The notes below the pieces were generated by a model. The model searched no databases. It had not been told where the DNA came from and was given only the letters and a program-made list of their open reading frames with translations. A stretch of 64,000 nt of DNA, from the NCBI GenBank assembly GCA_016215605.1, contig JACRJB010000078.1, positions 1-64,000 of the forward strand. Reading direction: 5' to 3'. Source of the stretch: Rhodopseudomonas palustris. Its GTDB lineage: Bacteria > Pseudomonadota > Alphaproteobacteria > Rhizobiales > Xanthobacteraceae. Of this stretch, positions 34,244 to 43,546 are shown piece by piece (the first letter of the stretch is position 1; every line of letters begins with the position of its first letter). The translations under genes were made by a program, and so were the position numbers.

Positions 34244-35350
34244 TCAGCTTGCGATGCGATCGCGGGTGTGCGGCGAAAGCCGCTTGCGGAATGCTTCCGT
34301 CAGCGCCGGCAGCAGGCGGATCGCGTCGGTGACCAGCGCGAGATGCGCGAAGTCGAAGATCGGCGCGTTCTTGTCGGTGTTGATGGCGACGATCAGATCG
34401 GCGCCGTCGACGCCGACGCGGTGCTGGATCGCGCCGGAAATGCCGGCGGCGATGTACAGCTTCGGCCGGATGGTCTTGCCGGTCTGGCCGATCTGGCGGT
34501 CGGCCGAGACCCAGCCCTTCTGCACCAGCGGCCGCGAGCAGCCATATTCGGCGCCGAGCACGCCGGCGAGCTGCCGCACCAGCTGGAAGTTCTCCAGCGA
34601 GTTGAGCCCCATGCCGCCGGCGACGACGATGTCGGCGTAAGCGAGGTTCGAGGTCGCCTTGTCGCGGTCGGGCACGAACGCCAGAATCTTGGTGACGATA
34701 TCGGCCTCGACCATGCCGAGCGGGAATTCGATGATGCGGCCGACCGGCTTCTCGACGCGCTCCGGCATCTCCATCACCCGCGGCCGCACGGTCGCCATCT
34801 GCGGCCGGAAGTTCAGCGTGTAGATCGTGCACAGCAGCGAGCCGCCGAAGGTCGGCCGGGTCGCGGCGAGCGAATTGTCGCTGTCGACCTCGAGTTCGGT
34901 GCAGTCCGCGGTGAGGCCGGTCAGCAGCGTAGTGGCGACGGCGCCGGCGAGATCGCGGCCGAGCGTGGTGGCGCCGAGCAGCAGGATCTCCGGCTTGTAG
35001 GTGTTGACCAGATCGGTCAGCGCCTTGGTGTAGGATTCGTTGCGATAGTCGGTCAGCACGTCATCGGCGACGATGTAAGCGAGGTCGGCGCCGTAGCAGA
35101 ACGCTTCCGCCGCCGCGGCGCGGGTCGCTTCGCCGGCCGGGCCGATCACCACGGCGGCGAGTTCGACGCCGAGCTTGTCGGCGAGCCGGCGGCCGGAGCC
35201 CATCAGCTCCCACGACACCGGATGGACGTGGCCGCGCTCCTGCTCGACGAACACCCAGACGTGTTTGTACTGCTTGAAGTGTTCGGACAGCTCTTTCTTG
35301 GCGTTCGCACGCCCGGCGGGCGGCGTGGCGGGCTTTGCTGGCTGGCTCAT
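34244..35350 (-). CDS. fixB: Electron transfer flavoprotein alpha subunit FixB
   Basis: The protein has 368 residues. It carries a 20-25 residue N-terminal extension, then [20 protein letters not shown]. The C-terminal FAD domain has [46 protein letters not shown] and [16 protein letters not shown], typical of ETF-alpha. It pairs with FixA to bind FAD and drive electron bifurcation from NADH. It starts 24 bp after the fixA stop. It is part of the NifA-controlled fixABCX operon inferred from the promoter in front of fixA. Confidence 0.95.
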   Translation of the reverse strand: MSQPAKPATPPAGRANAKKELSEHFKQYKHVWVFVEQERGHVHPVSWELMGSGRRLADKLGVELAAVVIGPAGEATRAAAAEAFCYGADLAYIVADDVLTDYRNESYTKALTDLVNTYKPEILLLGATTLGRDLAGAVATTLLTGLTADCTELEVDSDNSLAATRPTFGGSLLCTIYTLNFRPQMATVRPRVMEMPERVEKPVGRIIEFPLGMVEADIVTKILAFVPDRDKATSNLAYADIVVAGGMGLNSLENFQLVRQLAGVLGAEYGCSRPLVQKGWVSADRQIGQTGKTIRPKLYIAAGISGAIQHRVGVDGADLIVAINTDKNAPIFDFAHLALVTDAIRLLPALTEAFRKRLSPHTRDRIAS

Positions 35351-35374
35351 CGAAGCGGCTCTCTGTTGAAGGTG

Positions 35375-36220
35375 TCAGAATCCACGCGCAAGCTCGAACA
35401 TGTCGGCCTCGAGCTTCGGCCGCAGCTTGAAGATCTCGTCGATCAGCGCCTCGGCCGGCGGACGGCCGGCCGGCTCGACCACCACGGCCTTCTCGGATCG
35501 CGGGGTCGGCGCGAACACGCGCTTCACCACGGTCGGCGAGCCGCGCAGGCCGCATTTGGCGATATCCTCGACGCCGGCGTCCTGGGCGCTCCACTTCACC
35601 ACCTCGGCGCGCGCGGCGGTCAGTGCGTTCAGCATGGTGCCGCGGCGGACCTCGTTGGTGCCTTCGAGCATGGTGATCAGGCACGGCAGCCGGCTGCGCA
35701 GCACCTGGACGCCGCCTTCGGAGCGGCGCTCGACCTCGATGGTGCGGCCGGCGAGATCCAGCGACGACACCTTCGAGACGTAGGTGAGCTGCAGGAAGTC
35801 GAGCCGCTTGCAGATGCCGGGGCCGACCTGCGCGGTGTCGCCGTCGATGGTCTGCTTGCCGGTGAACACGATGTCGGGCGCGCCGAAGGTGGCGCCGATC
35901 TTGCGGATCGCGGCGGCGAGTGCGTAGCTGGTCGCCAGCGTGTCGGCGCCGGCGAAGAAACGGTCGGTCAGCAGCACCGCGCGATTGGCGCCGAAGGTGA
36001 GCGCCTTGCGCAAGCTGTCCTCGGCGGAGGGCGGGCCCATCGTCAGCACCGTGACCTCGCCGCCGAACTTGTCGCGCAGCCGCAGCGCCTCTTCGAGCGC
36101 GAACAGATCATACGGGTTGATGATCGTCGGGACGCCCTGGCGCATGATCGTGTTGGTGACCGGATGGACGCGGATCTGCGCCGAGTCCGGGACCTGCTTG
36201 ATACAGACGACGATATGCAT
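35375..36220 (-). CDS. fixA: Electron transfer flavoprotein beta subunit FixA
   Basis: The protein has 281 residues starting MHIVVCIKQVPDSAQIRVHP, the standard ETF-beta opening. It includes PYDLFALEEALRLRDKFGGEVTVLTMGP, LTDRFFAGADTLATSYALAAAI and TIDGDTAQVGPGICKRL, i.e. the ETF-beta FAD/AMP contact region. It is the first gene of fixABCX, whose role is bifurcating electron transfer to ferredoxin for nitrogenase. A -24/-12 promoter and NifA site lie upstream, so expression should be NifA and sigma-54 dependent. Confidence 0.95.
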   Translation of the reverse strand: MHIVVCIKQVPDSAQIRVHPVTNTIMRQGVPTIINPYDLFALEEALRLRDKFGGEVTVLTMGPPSAEDSLRKALTFGANRAVLLTDRFFAGADTLATSYALAAAIRKIGATFGAPDIVFTGKQTIDGDTAQVGPGICKRLDFLQLTYVSKVSSLDLAGRTIEVERRSEGGVQVLRSRLPCLITMLEGTNEVRRGTMLNALTAARAEVVKWSAQDAGVEDIAKCGLRGSPTVVKRVFAPTPRSEKAVVVEPAGRPPAEALIDEIFKLRPKLEADMFELARGF

Positions 36221-36271
36221 GGTGTGCTCCGCGCTTGCTGACACAAGGACATCAGCTGACACCGAGACATC

Positions 36272-36287
36272 AGCAAGCCTCGTACCA
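36272..36287 (-). promoter_or_regulatory. Sigma-54 promoter of fixABCX
   Basis: On the minus strand the sequence reads TGGTACGAGGCTTGCT, matching TGGCACG-N4-TTGCW with one mismatch (GTACG for GCACG). It is about 52 bp upstream of the fixA start, and the GG-to-GC spacing of 10 is kept. Confidence 0.75.
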
Positions 36288-36391
36288 ACTTTTCGGCCGG
36301 CAAAATGTGATCGTAAAAACAGCAACTTGCGTGTTGCCGCAGGGCGCGCCGAGGTCGCTGTGGATGAACGCGACCCGACAAGTGTGACACT

Positions 36392-36407
36392 TGTCAGGAA
36401 GGCGACA
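36392..36407 (-). promoter_or_regulatory. NifA upstream activator sequence for fixABCX
   Basis: TGT-CAGGAAGGCG-ACA is an exact TGT-N10-ACA site. It lies about 105 bp above the -24/-12 element, a normal distance for NifA looping. A second TGT-N10-ACA at 36306-36321 is too close to the promoter to be typical. Confidence 0.7.
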
Positions 36408-36473
36408 GCGGGTTGAATAGAAAGTCTGGGCGCTGGTTGGTGGAAGCGAAACGGCTTTCCGAAGGCACTGAAT

Positions 36474-36580
36474 CCTCATCCTGAGGAGCCCGGCAAAGCC
36501 GGGCGTCTCGAAGGATGGGGCGACGCGGCACCAGCGGCGCATGGTTCGAGACGGCGCTGCGCGCCTCCTCACCATGAGGT
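36474..36580. repeat. Palindromic repeat, type A, copy 3
   Basis: This is a direct copy of the element seen at 32361 and 51122 (CCTCATCCTGAGGAGCCC... CCTCCTCACCATGAGG). It lies between the nifW end and the fixA promoter, filling most of the gap 36221-36663, and may insulate the two operons. Confidence 0.75.
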
Positions 36581-36663
36581 TGTGGTTGCGGCAAGACGTG
36601 GATGGCCGAGACAAGCCCGGCCATGACGAAAGCGTAAAATGTTCTGCGAAAGTACGCGATCGG

Positions 36664-37020
36664 CTATTTCAGCGTGTCGAGCGAGACGAACGCCGGCCGA
36701 CGCGGCGACTTCGGCGCGACGGCATCCTTGAGTACCTTGAAAACGCGCTGATCGAGCGGCGACGAGGCGACGAAGTCGGCATAGGCGCGCTCCAGCACGG
36801 CCTTGCAACGCGCGGTCGCTTCGGCCACCGGCAGGCCGGCGAGATCCTCGCCGGCGAGATACTGCCCCATGCGCTTGAGGATGTGCAGCCGCGCGACATT
36901 GAGCAGCTTCGGGTCGTAGTCGACGCCGAGCAGCTGGAAGAACTCTTCCGCCGAACCGGCGCGCTGCAATTGGCCGACGATGTCAGTCGGCTCGGTGGTG
37001 GTCGCCAGGGACGCGCTCAT
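36664..37020 (-). CDS. nifW: Nitrogenase-stabilizing protein NifW
   Basis: The protein has 118 residues with GGAG six bases before the ATG. SAEEFFQLLGVDYDPKLLNVARLHILKRMGQYL and the following PVAEATARCKAVLERAYADFVASSP match NifW, a small homotrimeric protein that helps protect or mature the MoFe protein and homocitrate/FeMo-co delivery. It is last in the iscA-nifUSVW run, separated from nifV by a type B repeat, so transcription may be partly reduced. Confidence 0.92.
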   Translation of the reverse strand: MSASLATTTEPTDIVGQLQRAGSAEEFFQLLGVDYDPKLLNVARLHILKRMGQYLAGEDLAGLPVAEATARCKAVLERAYADFVASSPLDQRVFKVLKDAVAPKSPRRPAFVSLDTLK

Positions 37021-37063
37021 GTCACTCTCCTTCGGTTGTGTTTCGCGGCGCACCGCACAACTC

Positions 37064-37146
37064 CGTCATTGCGAGGAGCGAAGCGACGAAGCAATCCAGC
37101 CAAGTGTACGGCGCTTCTGGATTGCTTCGCTTCGCTCGCAATGACG
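37064..37146. repeat. Palindromic repeat, type B, copy 2
   Basis: CGTCATTGCGAGGAGCGAAGCGACGAAGCAATCCAG... pairs with ...GGATTGCTTCGCTTCGCTCGCAATGACGG. It is inserted inside the nif operon between nifV and nifW, where it may modulate nifW transcript level. Confidence 0.75.
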
Positions 37147-37183
37147 GGGGTAAGTGGACGCCATCCTGACCGACTCCGCCATC

Positions 37184-38365
37184 TCACGCGCAGTTCGGCA
37201 GCGTGCGGTCACAAACCTCACGCCAGATCGCCGTCAATGTCTCGTTTCCGACCGGCCCCTTGTTGGCGACCGCGTGCAGGCGCACCCGTGCCAGGATGCC
37301 CTGGGCTTCGTCCGCCGTCGCCGGCAGATTGAGCTTGGCGAGCGACGAAGTGATCGCCGACAGGCCGGAATGCTTGCCGATCACGATATGGTTGGAGCGG
37401 CCGAGCAGCCGCGGATCGAGCGACTGATAGGTGCGCTGATCCTTGAGCAGGCCGTCGACATGAATGCCGGATTCGTGGGTGAAGACGTGCTCGCCGACGA
37501 TCGCCTTGTTGAGCGGGATCGTGCGCGCCGCGGCCGCCGCCACCACGTCGGCGACGCGGCCGAGTTCCGACAGCACGATGCCGGTGTCGCGACCGTAGAG
37601 CTGCTTCAGCGCCACCGCGATTTCCTCGAGCGGCGCATTGCCGGCGCGCTCGCCGAGCCCGATCACGGTGACCGACGCGTGGGTGGCGCCGGCCTGCAGC
37701 GCCGCCAGCGTATTGGCGGTGGCGAGGCCGAGATCGTCGTGGCCGTGGAATTCCAGTTCGAGATCGGTGGTCGCGCGCAGCGACGCCATCAGTCTGTGAC
37801 TGCTGAACGGATCGAGCACGCTGAGCGTGTCGGCGATCCGGAACCGCCGCGCCCCCGCCGCCTTCGCGGTCGCGATCACTTCGGCCAGAAACTCCGGATC
37901 GGCGCGCGACGAATCCTCGCCGCCGACCGCGACGTCGAGCCCCTTGTCACGGGCATAGCCGACCACGCGCTTGACGGTCTCGATCGCGTTGGATCGCTTG
38001 CCGCCGAGCTTGGCGGCGATCTGCACATCCGACACCGGCACCGAGACGTTGACCATCGACACCCGCGACGCCAGCGCGGCGTCGACGTCCTCGGTGCGCA
38101 TCCGGCACCAGGCGATCGTCGTCAGCGGCAGACCGGCCGTGGCGATGGTGCGGATCGCCGCAATCTCGTCGGAGCCCATCGCCGGCGTGCCGGCCTCGAT
38201 TTCCGGCACGCCCGCCTGCGCCAGCGCGCAGGCGATCGCCAGTTTCTCGGCGGCGGAGAACGCGACGCCGGGCGCCTGTTCGCCGTCGCGCAGCGTAGTG
38301 TCGTTGAGCACGATCGGCGTCGCCGCCATCTTCGTTCCGGAAGCGGGTGCGGTGATATTAGGCAT
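37184..38365 (-). CDS. nifV: Homocitrate synthase NifV
   Basis: The protein has 393 residues from the ATG of [10 protein letters not shown]; a GTG two codons upstream (38371) is an alternative start. The TIM-barrel motifs of the LeuA/NifV family are present: [18 protein letters not shown], the [16 protein letters not shown] metal site, [13 protein letters not shown] and [12 protein letters not shown]. It condenses acetyl-CoA and 2-oxoglutarate to homocitrate, a FeMo-co component. It overlaps the end of nifS by 8 bp. The N-terminal 15 residues look like an extension relative to shorter NifV proteins. Confidence 0.94.
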   Translation of the reverse strand: MPNITAPASGTKMAATPIVLNDTTLRDGEQAPGVAFSAAEKLAIACALAQAGVPEIEAGTPAMGSDEIAAIRTIATAGLPLTTIAWCRMRTEDVDAALASRVSMVNVSVPVSDVQIAAKLGGKRSNAIETVKRVVGYARDKGLDVAVGGEDSSRADPEFLAEVIATAKAAGARRFRIADTLSVLDPFSSHRLMASLRATTDLELEFHGHDDLGLATANTLAALQAGATHASVTVIGLGERAGNAPLEEIAVALKQLYGRDTGIVLSELGRVADVVAAAAARTIPLNKAIVGEHVFTHESGIHVDGLLKDQRTYQSLDPRLLGRSNHIVIGKHSGLSAITSSLAKLNLPATADEAQGILARVRLHAVANKGPVGNETLTAIWREVCDRTLPNCA

Positions 38366-39581
38366 GGGCACGCCCGAGCAAGGGCCCGGCCTCCACGTCG
38401 AACGGCGAAATCGCCCGCAGCTTCGCGACCACGCCGGGAATCACGGCCAGCGCGCGATCGATATCGGCGTCGGTGTTGTCGCGCGACAGCGAGAACCGCA
38501 CGCCGCCGCGCACCGTGTCCTCGGCGACCTTCATCGCCACTAGCACGTGCGACGGCTCGAACGAGCCGGTCGAACACGCCGATCCCATCGACGCCGCGAT
38601 CCCGGCGCGATCGAGCAGCGTGACGATCGCTTCGCTGTCGATATAGGAGAACGCGATGTTCGAGGTGTTGGGCAGCCGCTCGGCGCGGGCGCCGATCGCG
38701 ACGCAATGCTCGACCTGCGCGAGGATCTCGCGCTCCAGCCGGTCGCGTAGCCCGCGGACGCGGATGTCCTCGTCGGCCATCGCATCGGCGGCGAGTTCGG
38801 CCGCCATGCCGAGCCCGACGATGCCGGGCACGTTCTCGGTGCCGGCGCGGCGGCCGCGTTCGTGCTGGCCGCCCTTGACCTGCGGCTTGAAGGCGACGCC
38901 CTTGCGGACATACAGCGCGCCGATGCCTTTCGGCCCGTGCAGCTTGTGGCCGGACAACGACAGCATGTCGATCGCGGTGGACTGCAGCTCGATCGGGCAC
39001 TTGCCGACCGCCTGCACCGCGTCGGTGTGGAACAGCGCGCCGACCTCTTTGGCGAGTTCGGCCAGATCGGCGACCGGGTTGATCACGCCGGTCTCGTTGT
39101 TGGCCCACATCATCGACACCAGCGCGACGCGGTCCGACAGCGCCTCGCGATAGGCTGCGATGTCGAGCCGGCCCTGGCGGTCGACCGGAACGACGTGAAC
39201 GCGGATGCCCTTGTTCTTCTCCAGCCAGGCGCACAGCGACAGCACGGCCGGATGTTCGACCGCGGTGGTGATGATCTCGCGCCGCCGCGGCGCCGCTTCG
39301 AGTGCCGACAGGATCGCGGTGTTGGCGCTTTCGGTGCCGCCGGAGGTGAAGATCAGCTCGTGCGGCTGCGCGGCGCCGACCAGCGCCTGCAGCTGCTCGC
39401 GCGCGCGCTTCACCGCCATCGCGGCGTGCGCGCCGAGGGCGTGCTTCGACGACGGATTGCCGAAATAGCCGGAGAAATACGGCAGCATCGCATCGACCAC
39501 GCGCGGATCGGTGCGCGTCGTCGCATTGGCGTCGAGATAGACGAGGTGCGCCGGCTGCGGTTGAACGGGGGCCTGGCTCAT
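38358..39581 (-). CDS. nifS: Cysteine desulfurase NifS
   Basis: The protein has 407 residues. It opens with [23 protein letters not shown] and has [17 protein letters not shown], the PLP lysine in [17 protein letters not shown], and the active-site Cys in [17 protein letters not shown]. NifS removes sulfur from cysteine as persulfide for NifU-based cluster assembly. Its start codon overlaps the nifU stop (ATGA) and its end overlaps the nifV start, so the three are coupled. Confidence 0.95.
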   Translation of the reverse strand: MSQAPVQPQPAHLVYLDANATTRTDPRVVDAMLPYFSGYFGNPSSKHALGAHAAMAVKRAREQLQALVGAAQPHELIFTSGGTESANTAILSALEAAPRRREIITTAVEHPAVLSLCAWLEKNKGIRVHVVPVDRQGRLDIAAYREALSDRVALVSMMWANNETGVINPVADLAELAKEVGALFHTDAVQAVGKCPIELQSTAIDMLSLSGHKLHGPKGIGALYVRKGVAFKPQVKGGQHERGRRAGTENVPGIVGLGMAAELAADAMADEDIRVRGLRDRLEREILAQVEHCVAIGARAERLPNTSNIAFSYIDSEAIVTLLDRAGIAASMGSACSTGSFEPSHVLVAMKVAEDTVRGGVRFSLSRDNTDADIDRALAVIPGVVAKLRAISPFDVEAGPLLGRAHA

Positions 39582-40570
39582 GACACCGGCACCACGCGCA
39601 GCGGCCGGCCGAGCTTGTCGGCGAGCTTGGCCTGAACCCCGGACAGCGTCACCGAGGACAGCTGGCAGCCGACGCAATTGCCCGACAGCCGGACGTAGAC
39701 GATGTTGTCTTCGACACTGACGAGTTCACAGTCGCCGCCGTCGCGTCGCAGATGCGGCCGCAGCTCGTCGAGCGCTTCGGCGATCAGCGTCGTCTGCGAC
39801 GGCGCATCGACTCCGATCGCGGCGGGCGCGGCCGCGGGCGCCGGCCGCGGCGCGGCGGGCTTCGGCACGGCGCGCAGATGCGCCGGCGCCGCCTTGGCGG
39901 CGAAGATGTTGGTGGCCGGCTGCGGCGCGCCGTGCGGCTTCAGATCGATCGCGCGATGCTGCGTCGAGCCGAGCTGATAGGCTTCGCCGGACGCCATCAA
40001 CCCGTCCTCGACCATCTCGGCATTGACCCGCGCCAGCAGGCCTTCGACCTGCTTGAAGCACGAGCTGCAACTCCCGGCGGCCTTGGTGTAGTTCGTCACC
40101 TGCTCGATGCTGGTGAGCCGATTGAAGCGGATGGTGCGCTCGATCATCATCTGGCTGACGCCGAGGCATTTGCAGGACGGCGCCGCGTCCGCTTCGCTCA
40201 GCTCGGCGCTGCCGCGGTAAGCCGCGATCGCCTTCTGCAGCGCTTCGTAGCCCATCACCGCGCAGTACATCCGCTCCGGCGGCAGCCCGCCGAGATGGTC
40301 CGCGATGTCCGCGGCGCCGATGCCGGCGGCTTCGTCCAGCGTCCTGCCGGTGATCATGTCGGTGACGGCGGACGACGCGGCGATCGCCGAGCTGCAGCCG
40401 AACGCCTGAAACCGCGCCTGCTCGATCCGATCGGTCGACGGATCGATCTGCAGCATCAGCTTGACCGCATCGCCCCAGCGCAGCGTGCCGAACGAGCCGA
40501 CCGCATTGGCCTGCGGCAGAGCGCCCGCATTGCGCGGGCCGGCAACGAGTTCGTCGAGATGGTCGAGCAT
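39578..40570 (-). CDS. nifU: FeS scaffold protein NifU, first scaffold Cys replaced by Trp
   Basis: The protein has 330 residues in three domains: an IscU-like N-terminal domain (1-125), a central BFD-type 2Fe-2S domain with C133, C135, C168 and C171, and, after a Pro/Ala-rich linker (from about residue 200), a NFU-type C-terminal domain with NCVGC. The IscU-type cysteines align to C59 (FGCSSAIA) and C103 (YCAVMG), but the usual CGD cysteine is W32 (LRWGDAV, codon TGG). Asp34 is present. Loss of one of three scaffold ligands is unexpected for a functional NifU and should be rechecked. It precedes nifS with an ATGA overlap and follows the iscA-like gene. Confidence 0.93.
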   Translation of the reverse strand: MLDHLDELVAGPRNAGALPQANAVGSFGTLRWGDAVKLMLQIDPSTDRIEQARFQAFGCSSAIAASSAVTDMITGRTLDEAAGIGAADIADHLGGLPPERMYCAVMGYEALQKAIAAYRGSAELSEADAAPSCKCLGVSQMMIERTIRFNRLTSIEQVTNYTKAAGSCSSCFKQVEGLLARVNAEMVEDGLMASGEAYQLGSTQHRAIDLKPHGAPQPATNIFAAKAAPAHLRAVPKPAAPRPAPAAAPAAIGVDAPSQTTLIAEALDELRPHLRRDGGDCELVSVEDNIVYVRLSGNCVGCQLSSVTLSGVQAKLADKLGRPLRVVPVS

Positions 40571-40598
40571 GACGACGCTCCGTGGCTTGCAGAAGTCC

Positions 40599-40919
40599 TC
40601 AGCCGAACGACTTGCCGCAGCCGCATTTGTTCTCGGCGTTGGGATTGTCGAAGGTGAAACCGGAGCCTTCCAGGCTCTCCACGAAATCGATCGTCATGCC
40701 GTTGAGCAGCGGCTGGGAATCGGGATCGACGAACACCTTGACGCCGGCGGCTTCGACGACGGCGTCGTCGGAGCGCGGCTCGGGATCGAGACCGATCAGG
40801 TATTTGTATCCGGCGCAGCCGCCGGCCTCGACCATGACCCGAAGTCCGCCTTCTGTCTTGCCGGCGCGGGACATCGCAGCCTTGACGGCATTACCGGCTT
40901 GTTCAGTGAGAATGATCAT
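40599..40919 (-). CDS. A-type iron-sulfur carrier protein (IscA/HesB-like, nif-associated)
   Basis: The protein has 106 residues. It has the A-type cysteines C35 (EAGGCAGYKY), C99 and C101 (NKCGCGKSFG) in the order of IscA/SufA/HesB proteins. It probably carries iron or an FeS cluster to nif targets. It is the first gene of the iscA-nifU-nifS-nifV-nifW run, and a -24/-12 promoter plus NifA site lie upstream. Confidence 0.92.
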   Translation of the reverse strand: MIILTEQAGNAVKAAMSRAGKTEGGLRVMVEAGGCAGYKYLIGLDPEPRSDDAVVEAAGVKVFVDPDSQPLLNGMTIDFVESLEGSGFTFDNPNAENKCGCGKSFG

Positions 40920-40955
40920 GATCGGCCTCCGTGCGTTGGGTCCGACATGAGCAAT

Positions 40956-40971
40956 TGCAACCGCTGTGCCA
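40956..40971 (-). promoter_or_regulatory. Sigma-54 promoter of iscA-nifUSVW
   Basis: On the minus strand TGGCACAGCGGTTGCA matches TGGCACG-N4-TTGCW with one change (A for G). The element is about 37 bp above the iscA start codon and keeps GG/GC spacing. Confidence 0.75.
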
Positions 40972-41029
40972 GCTTGTGGCGACGCGGCAAAGCGCTGAAT
41001 TTACTACTAATTATGAAGGCGACCGGGAA

Positions 41030-41045
41030 TGTCGGGGTTACGACA
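41030..41045 (-). promoter_or_regulatory. NifA upstream activator sequence for iscA-nifUSVW
   Basis: TGT-CGGGGTTACG-ACA is an exact TGT-N10-ACA site about 60 bp upstream of the -24 element. It fits NifA control of the nifU operon. Confidence 0.7.
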
Positions 41046-41130
41046 TGGTCGCGAAGGCGACGGTTTCCGACAATCGCTCGCAGCTCACTCCAACATCAGG
41101 CTGCGCCTTCAGCCGCTGCATCGAAAACGG

Positions 41131-41247
41131 GTCGTCCCCGCGGAGGCGGGGACCCATAGCCCCTGGCCTCGCAAATCATCGAAGGCCTCTACCCAGGAGC
41201 CAATCGACAGGCTGCGGAGTATGGGTCCCCGCCTCCGCGGGGACGAC
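41131..41247. repeat. Palindromic repeat, type D (CGTCCCCGCGGAGGCGGGGACCCAT)
   Basis: GTCGTCCCCGCGGAGGCGGGGACCCAT at one end and ATGGGTCCCCGCCTCCGCGGGGACGAC at the other form a near-perfect 27-bp inverted repeat, each arm also internally palindromic. It lies just after the nifQ stop, so it may end the nifHDKENX...Q operon; the gap 40920-41268 otherwise holds only the promoter sites above. Confidence 0.8.
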
Positions 41248-41268
41248 ATACTTATAGGCCTCGCTCCG

Positions 41269-41988
41269 TCAGGACACGATCGTCGCCCGCAGTTCGATCT
41301 CGCGGCGGCGGCCGGCCATCCGACTTTCGCCGCTCTCGTCGCCGAAGCAGTCGGCGAAGTCGCCGCATTGCGTGCAGACCGGGGTGCTGCACATCACCAC
41401 GCCGTCGCCTTCGCTTTCGCAGAGCTTGCGATAGAAGAACCGCTTCCAGCGCATGTTGCGGGTGTTGTCGCGCGCCAGCGGCTCGAAATGCCGCAGCAGC
41501 AGCCGCGTCAGTTCGGTGCGGTCGCGCAGCCCGAGATCTTCCCAGAGGTGGTCCGGCTCCATCGCCCGGCGCGCCACCATCGCGGCGAGCCAGCGCCCGA
41601 CATCGCCCGACGTCGAGCGATGCGCGAGCAGCAGGTCGCGCACCATCGCGGCTTCCTCGTCGTCCTCCGGCTCGTCGGTGGCGAGCACCGACAGCAGCAC
41701 CGAGATGTGCGGGAACTGGGTGGTCACCAGCGCCGCGAAATCATCGGCGCCGAGTCCGCAGCGCTGGTTGATCGGGCCGGGCTCGGCCATCGCCGCCGCC
41801 AGGATCGAGGCCAGCACATGGCGATCGAAGGCGCGGTCGTCGTCGATCTGCGCCTCGGCCGGCACGCAGCCGGTCAGCGCACGATACACGATCGCCGGCG
41901 ACGACGCGAAGCCACACGCCGCGACGCGCAGCGGAAGCCCCGCCGCCGGCAACGCGCTCACCTGATCCTGTTTCGCCACGCCGATCAT
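41269..41988 (-). CDS. nifQ: Molybdenum-donor protein NifQ
   Basis: The protein has 239 residues from an ATG with AGGAA upstream. The C-terminal region RWKRFFYRKLCESEGDGVVMCSTPVCTQCGDFADCFG has the C-x-x-C-x-x-C-x5-C type cysteine cluster of NifQ, which binds a Mo-Fe-S unit and supplies molybdenum for FeMo-co. The N-terminal part (residues 1-150) is mostly helical. It is last in the long nifH operon, following ferredoxin III. Upstream in-frame sequence to 42129 is not homologous to NifQ, so the later start is preferred. Confidence 0.92.
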   Translation of the reverse strand: MIGVAKQDQVSALPAAGLPLRVAACGFASSPAIVYRALTGCVPAEAQIDDDRAFDRHVLASILAAAMAEPGPINQRCGLGADDFAALVTTQFPHISVLLSVLATDEPEDDEEAAMVRDLLLAHRSTSGDVGRWLAAMVARRAMEPDHLWEDLGLRDRTELTRLLLRHFEPLARDNTRNMRWKRFFYRKLCESEGDGVVMCSTPVCTQCGDFADCFGDESGESRMAGRRREIELRATIVS

Positions 41989-42047
41989 GATCAGTTCCTC
42001 CACGGCGTCGTCCGGCGAGGTTCGCCGGACAACGCACCGAACGAGAT

Positions 42048-42362
42048 CTAGAGTCCGAGTTCGCTGGCCTTGACGTGGGTCTGGCAATCCTTCGGGCAGA
42101 CCCGGTTGCAGGCCGAACAGCCGATGCAATTGCCGGCCTGGTCGAGCACCATCACCTTGCGGACGAATTCCTCGTCGTCATCGTCATCGTTCTCGAGGCT
42201 GCAGGCGACGAGTTCGCCGTCCTCGTTGACGCCCATCAGGTGCATCACGTCGCGCGAGCAGACCTTGTAGCAACGGCCGCAGCCGATGCACTTGGCGCCG
42301 TCGATCGCAGTGATGTAGGTCGGCTCCCACGGCTTGCCGTCGCGGGATGAAAAGATCGTCAT
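42048..42362 (-). CDS. fdxB: nif-specific ferredoxin III (2x[4Fe-4S])
   Basis: The protein has 104 residues with GGAGTG eight bases before the ATG. Two Cys clusters are seen: KCIGCGRCYKVCSRDV and NCIGCSACNRVCPKDCQTHV, with an acidic spacer (NDDDDDEEF) between. This is the ferredoxin III/FdxB type of nif clusters, a probable electron donor or FeMo-co assembly partner. It lies between nifX-associated genes and nifQ. Confidence 0.9.
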   Translation of the reverse strand: MTIFSSRDGKPWEPTYITAIDGAKCIGCGRCYKVCSRDVMHLMGVNEDGELVACSLENDDDDDEEFVRKVMVLDQAGNCIGCSACNRVCPKDCQTHVKASELGL

Positions 42363-42418
42363 GGCAATCACTCCTGGCGCGGCAATTTTCCGCGCGGTTC
42401 GGGCTGGCGCCGCGGCCG

Positions 42419-42625
42419 TCAGGCGGCCTTGGCTTCCAGTTCCTTCAAGGTTTTCCGCGCGGCTTCCAGCGCCGCATAGGCATCGTGGGTGTCCTGCGCC
42501 ACCGTCATGATGGTCTGCCAGTTGATCGGCAGCTCTTCCGACAGGTCGTGCAGATTCATCTTCATCGTCGTCGCCCGCGACGACAGTTTCTTGATTTCGG
42601 CTTTCAGCGTGTCGATGTCGGACAT
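42419..42625 (-). CDS. CCE_0567-family (DUF683) nif protein
   Basis: The protein has 68 residues, almost entirely two helices: MSDIDTLKAEIKKLSSRATTMKMNLHDLSEELPINWQTIM and a second coiled segment. It matches the small CCE_0567 metalloprotein family that follows nifX-associated DUF269 genes. It starts 13 bp after the DUF269 gene. Its exact role in nitrogenase maturation is not known. Confidence 0.85.
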   Translation of the reverse strand: MSDIDTLKAEIKKLSSRATTMKMNLHDLSEELPINWQTIMTVAQDTHDAYAALEAARKTLKELEAKAA

Positions 42626-42638
42626 CGTGTTGCTTCCT

Positions 42639-43100
42639 TCAATACGCCGCGACCTCGGGGAATTTCCGGATCATCTCGACGCCGGCGTCGACCAGCTTGT
42701 CCCCCTCCTCGGCGAGCTTGCCGAGATTGTCGAAGCCGAAGCGATGCACGTCGCGCATGTGCTTGTTGACGACGATCAGGCGGCCGGCGCTGAGGATCAT
42801 CCGGCCGAAGCCCTCGTGATGCATCTTCATCATCGGCGACACCATGATCTTGGTCTCGCGCTCGATCGACAGCGCCACCGCGTTGTAGAACAGCTCGAGC
42901 CGCCACAGCGTCTCCGGATCCGGATCGCCCATCAGCGGAATCTCGCGGCGCTTGGCCTTGTCGATGATGAACGGTTCGAGCAGCTTGAGATCGGACTTGT
43001 TCTCCCAGACGCCGTGGGTGTCCTGGGCGCGGAGCTGCTTCACCAGCTCCTTGACGAACAGCGAGTCGATCGCGGTGTCGGCAGTGGTCGCTTCGGTCAT
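42639..43100 (-). CDS. NifX-associated nitrogen fixation protein (DUF269)
   Basis: The protein has 153 residues, chosen from the ATG at 43100, one base after the nifX stop. [49 protein letters not shown] and [17 protein letters not shown] match DUF269, a conserved partner of NifX. It probably assists FeMo-co trafficking. It is embedded in the nifHDKENX operon. Confidence 0.9.
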   Translation of the reverse strand: MTEATTADTAIDSLFVKELVKQLRAQDTHGVWENKSDLKLLEPFIIDKAKRREIPLMGDPDPETLWRLELFYNAVALSIERETKIMVSPMMKMHHEGFGRMILSAGRLIVVNKHMRDVHRFGFDNLGKLAEEGDKLVDAGVEMIRKFPEVAAY

Positions 43101-43101
43101 G

Positions 43102-43500
43102 TCACACCTCGTCCGCAAAATCGAGCTTGCGCTCTTCGCCCTTCAGCAGCGCCTTGCGCAGCCACGGCGGCGGCACGCCGCGCAGCACGCCCTGCAGCTT
43201 GACGATCAGTTCGGTGATCGGCTCAGGCTGCGCCAGCTTCAGCGGGTGCACCTGCACCGCGACGACGCGCGCCGCGCCGGAGCCGCCGATCGCCGCGCAA
43301 TACACGATCGCGCAATCGCGGATGGCGTCGATCTTCGCCGCCAGCTTGTCCTCGTTGCCGTCCTCTTTCTCCTCGGCGAACTGCACCGCCTCGACGAAGC
43401 GGTAGTCGTCCGGGGTGACTTCGTAGATGGCGATGTTCCGCGCCCAGCCGAAATGCGCGTCGACGCGCTTCAGATCCTGGGTGGCAAAAGCGACCTTCAT
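43102..43500 (-). CDS. nifX: FeMo cofactor-binding/carrier protein NifX
   Basis: The protein has 132 residues with GGAGG before the [31 protein letters not shown] and [30 protein letters not shown]-type sequence match the NifX/NafY fold, which transiently holds NifB-co or FeMo-co precursor. It follows nifN by 46 bp and is next to DUF269. Confidence 0.93.
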   Translation of the reverse strand: MKVAFATQDLKRVDAHFGWARNIAIYEVTPDDYRFVEAVQFAEEKEDGNEDKLAAKIDAIRDCAIVYCAAIGGSGAARVVAVQVHPLKLAQPEPITELIVKLQGVLRGVPPPWLRKALLKGEERKLDFADEV

Positions 43501-43546
43501 GCCGCGCCTCCGTTGCTGTGCATCGACAGTCTCCTTCGCTTCCGAA

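Noticed and set aside
36306-36321. Second TGT-N10-ACA near fixA (TGT-GATCGTAAAA-ACA)
   Set aside because: It fits the consensus but is only about 20 bp from the -24 element, too near for normal NifA looping. It may be chance.
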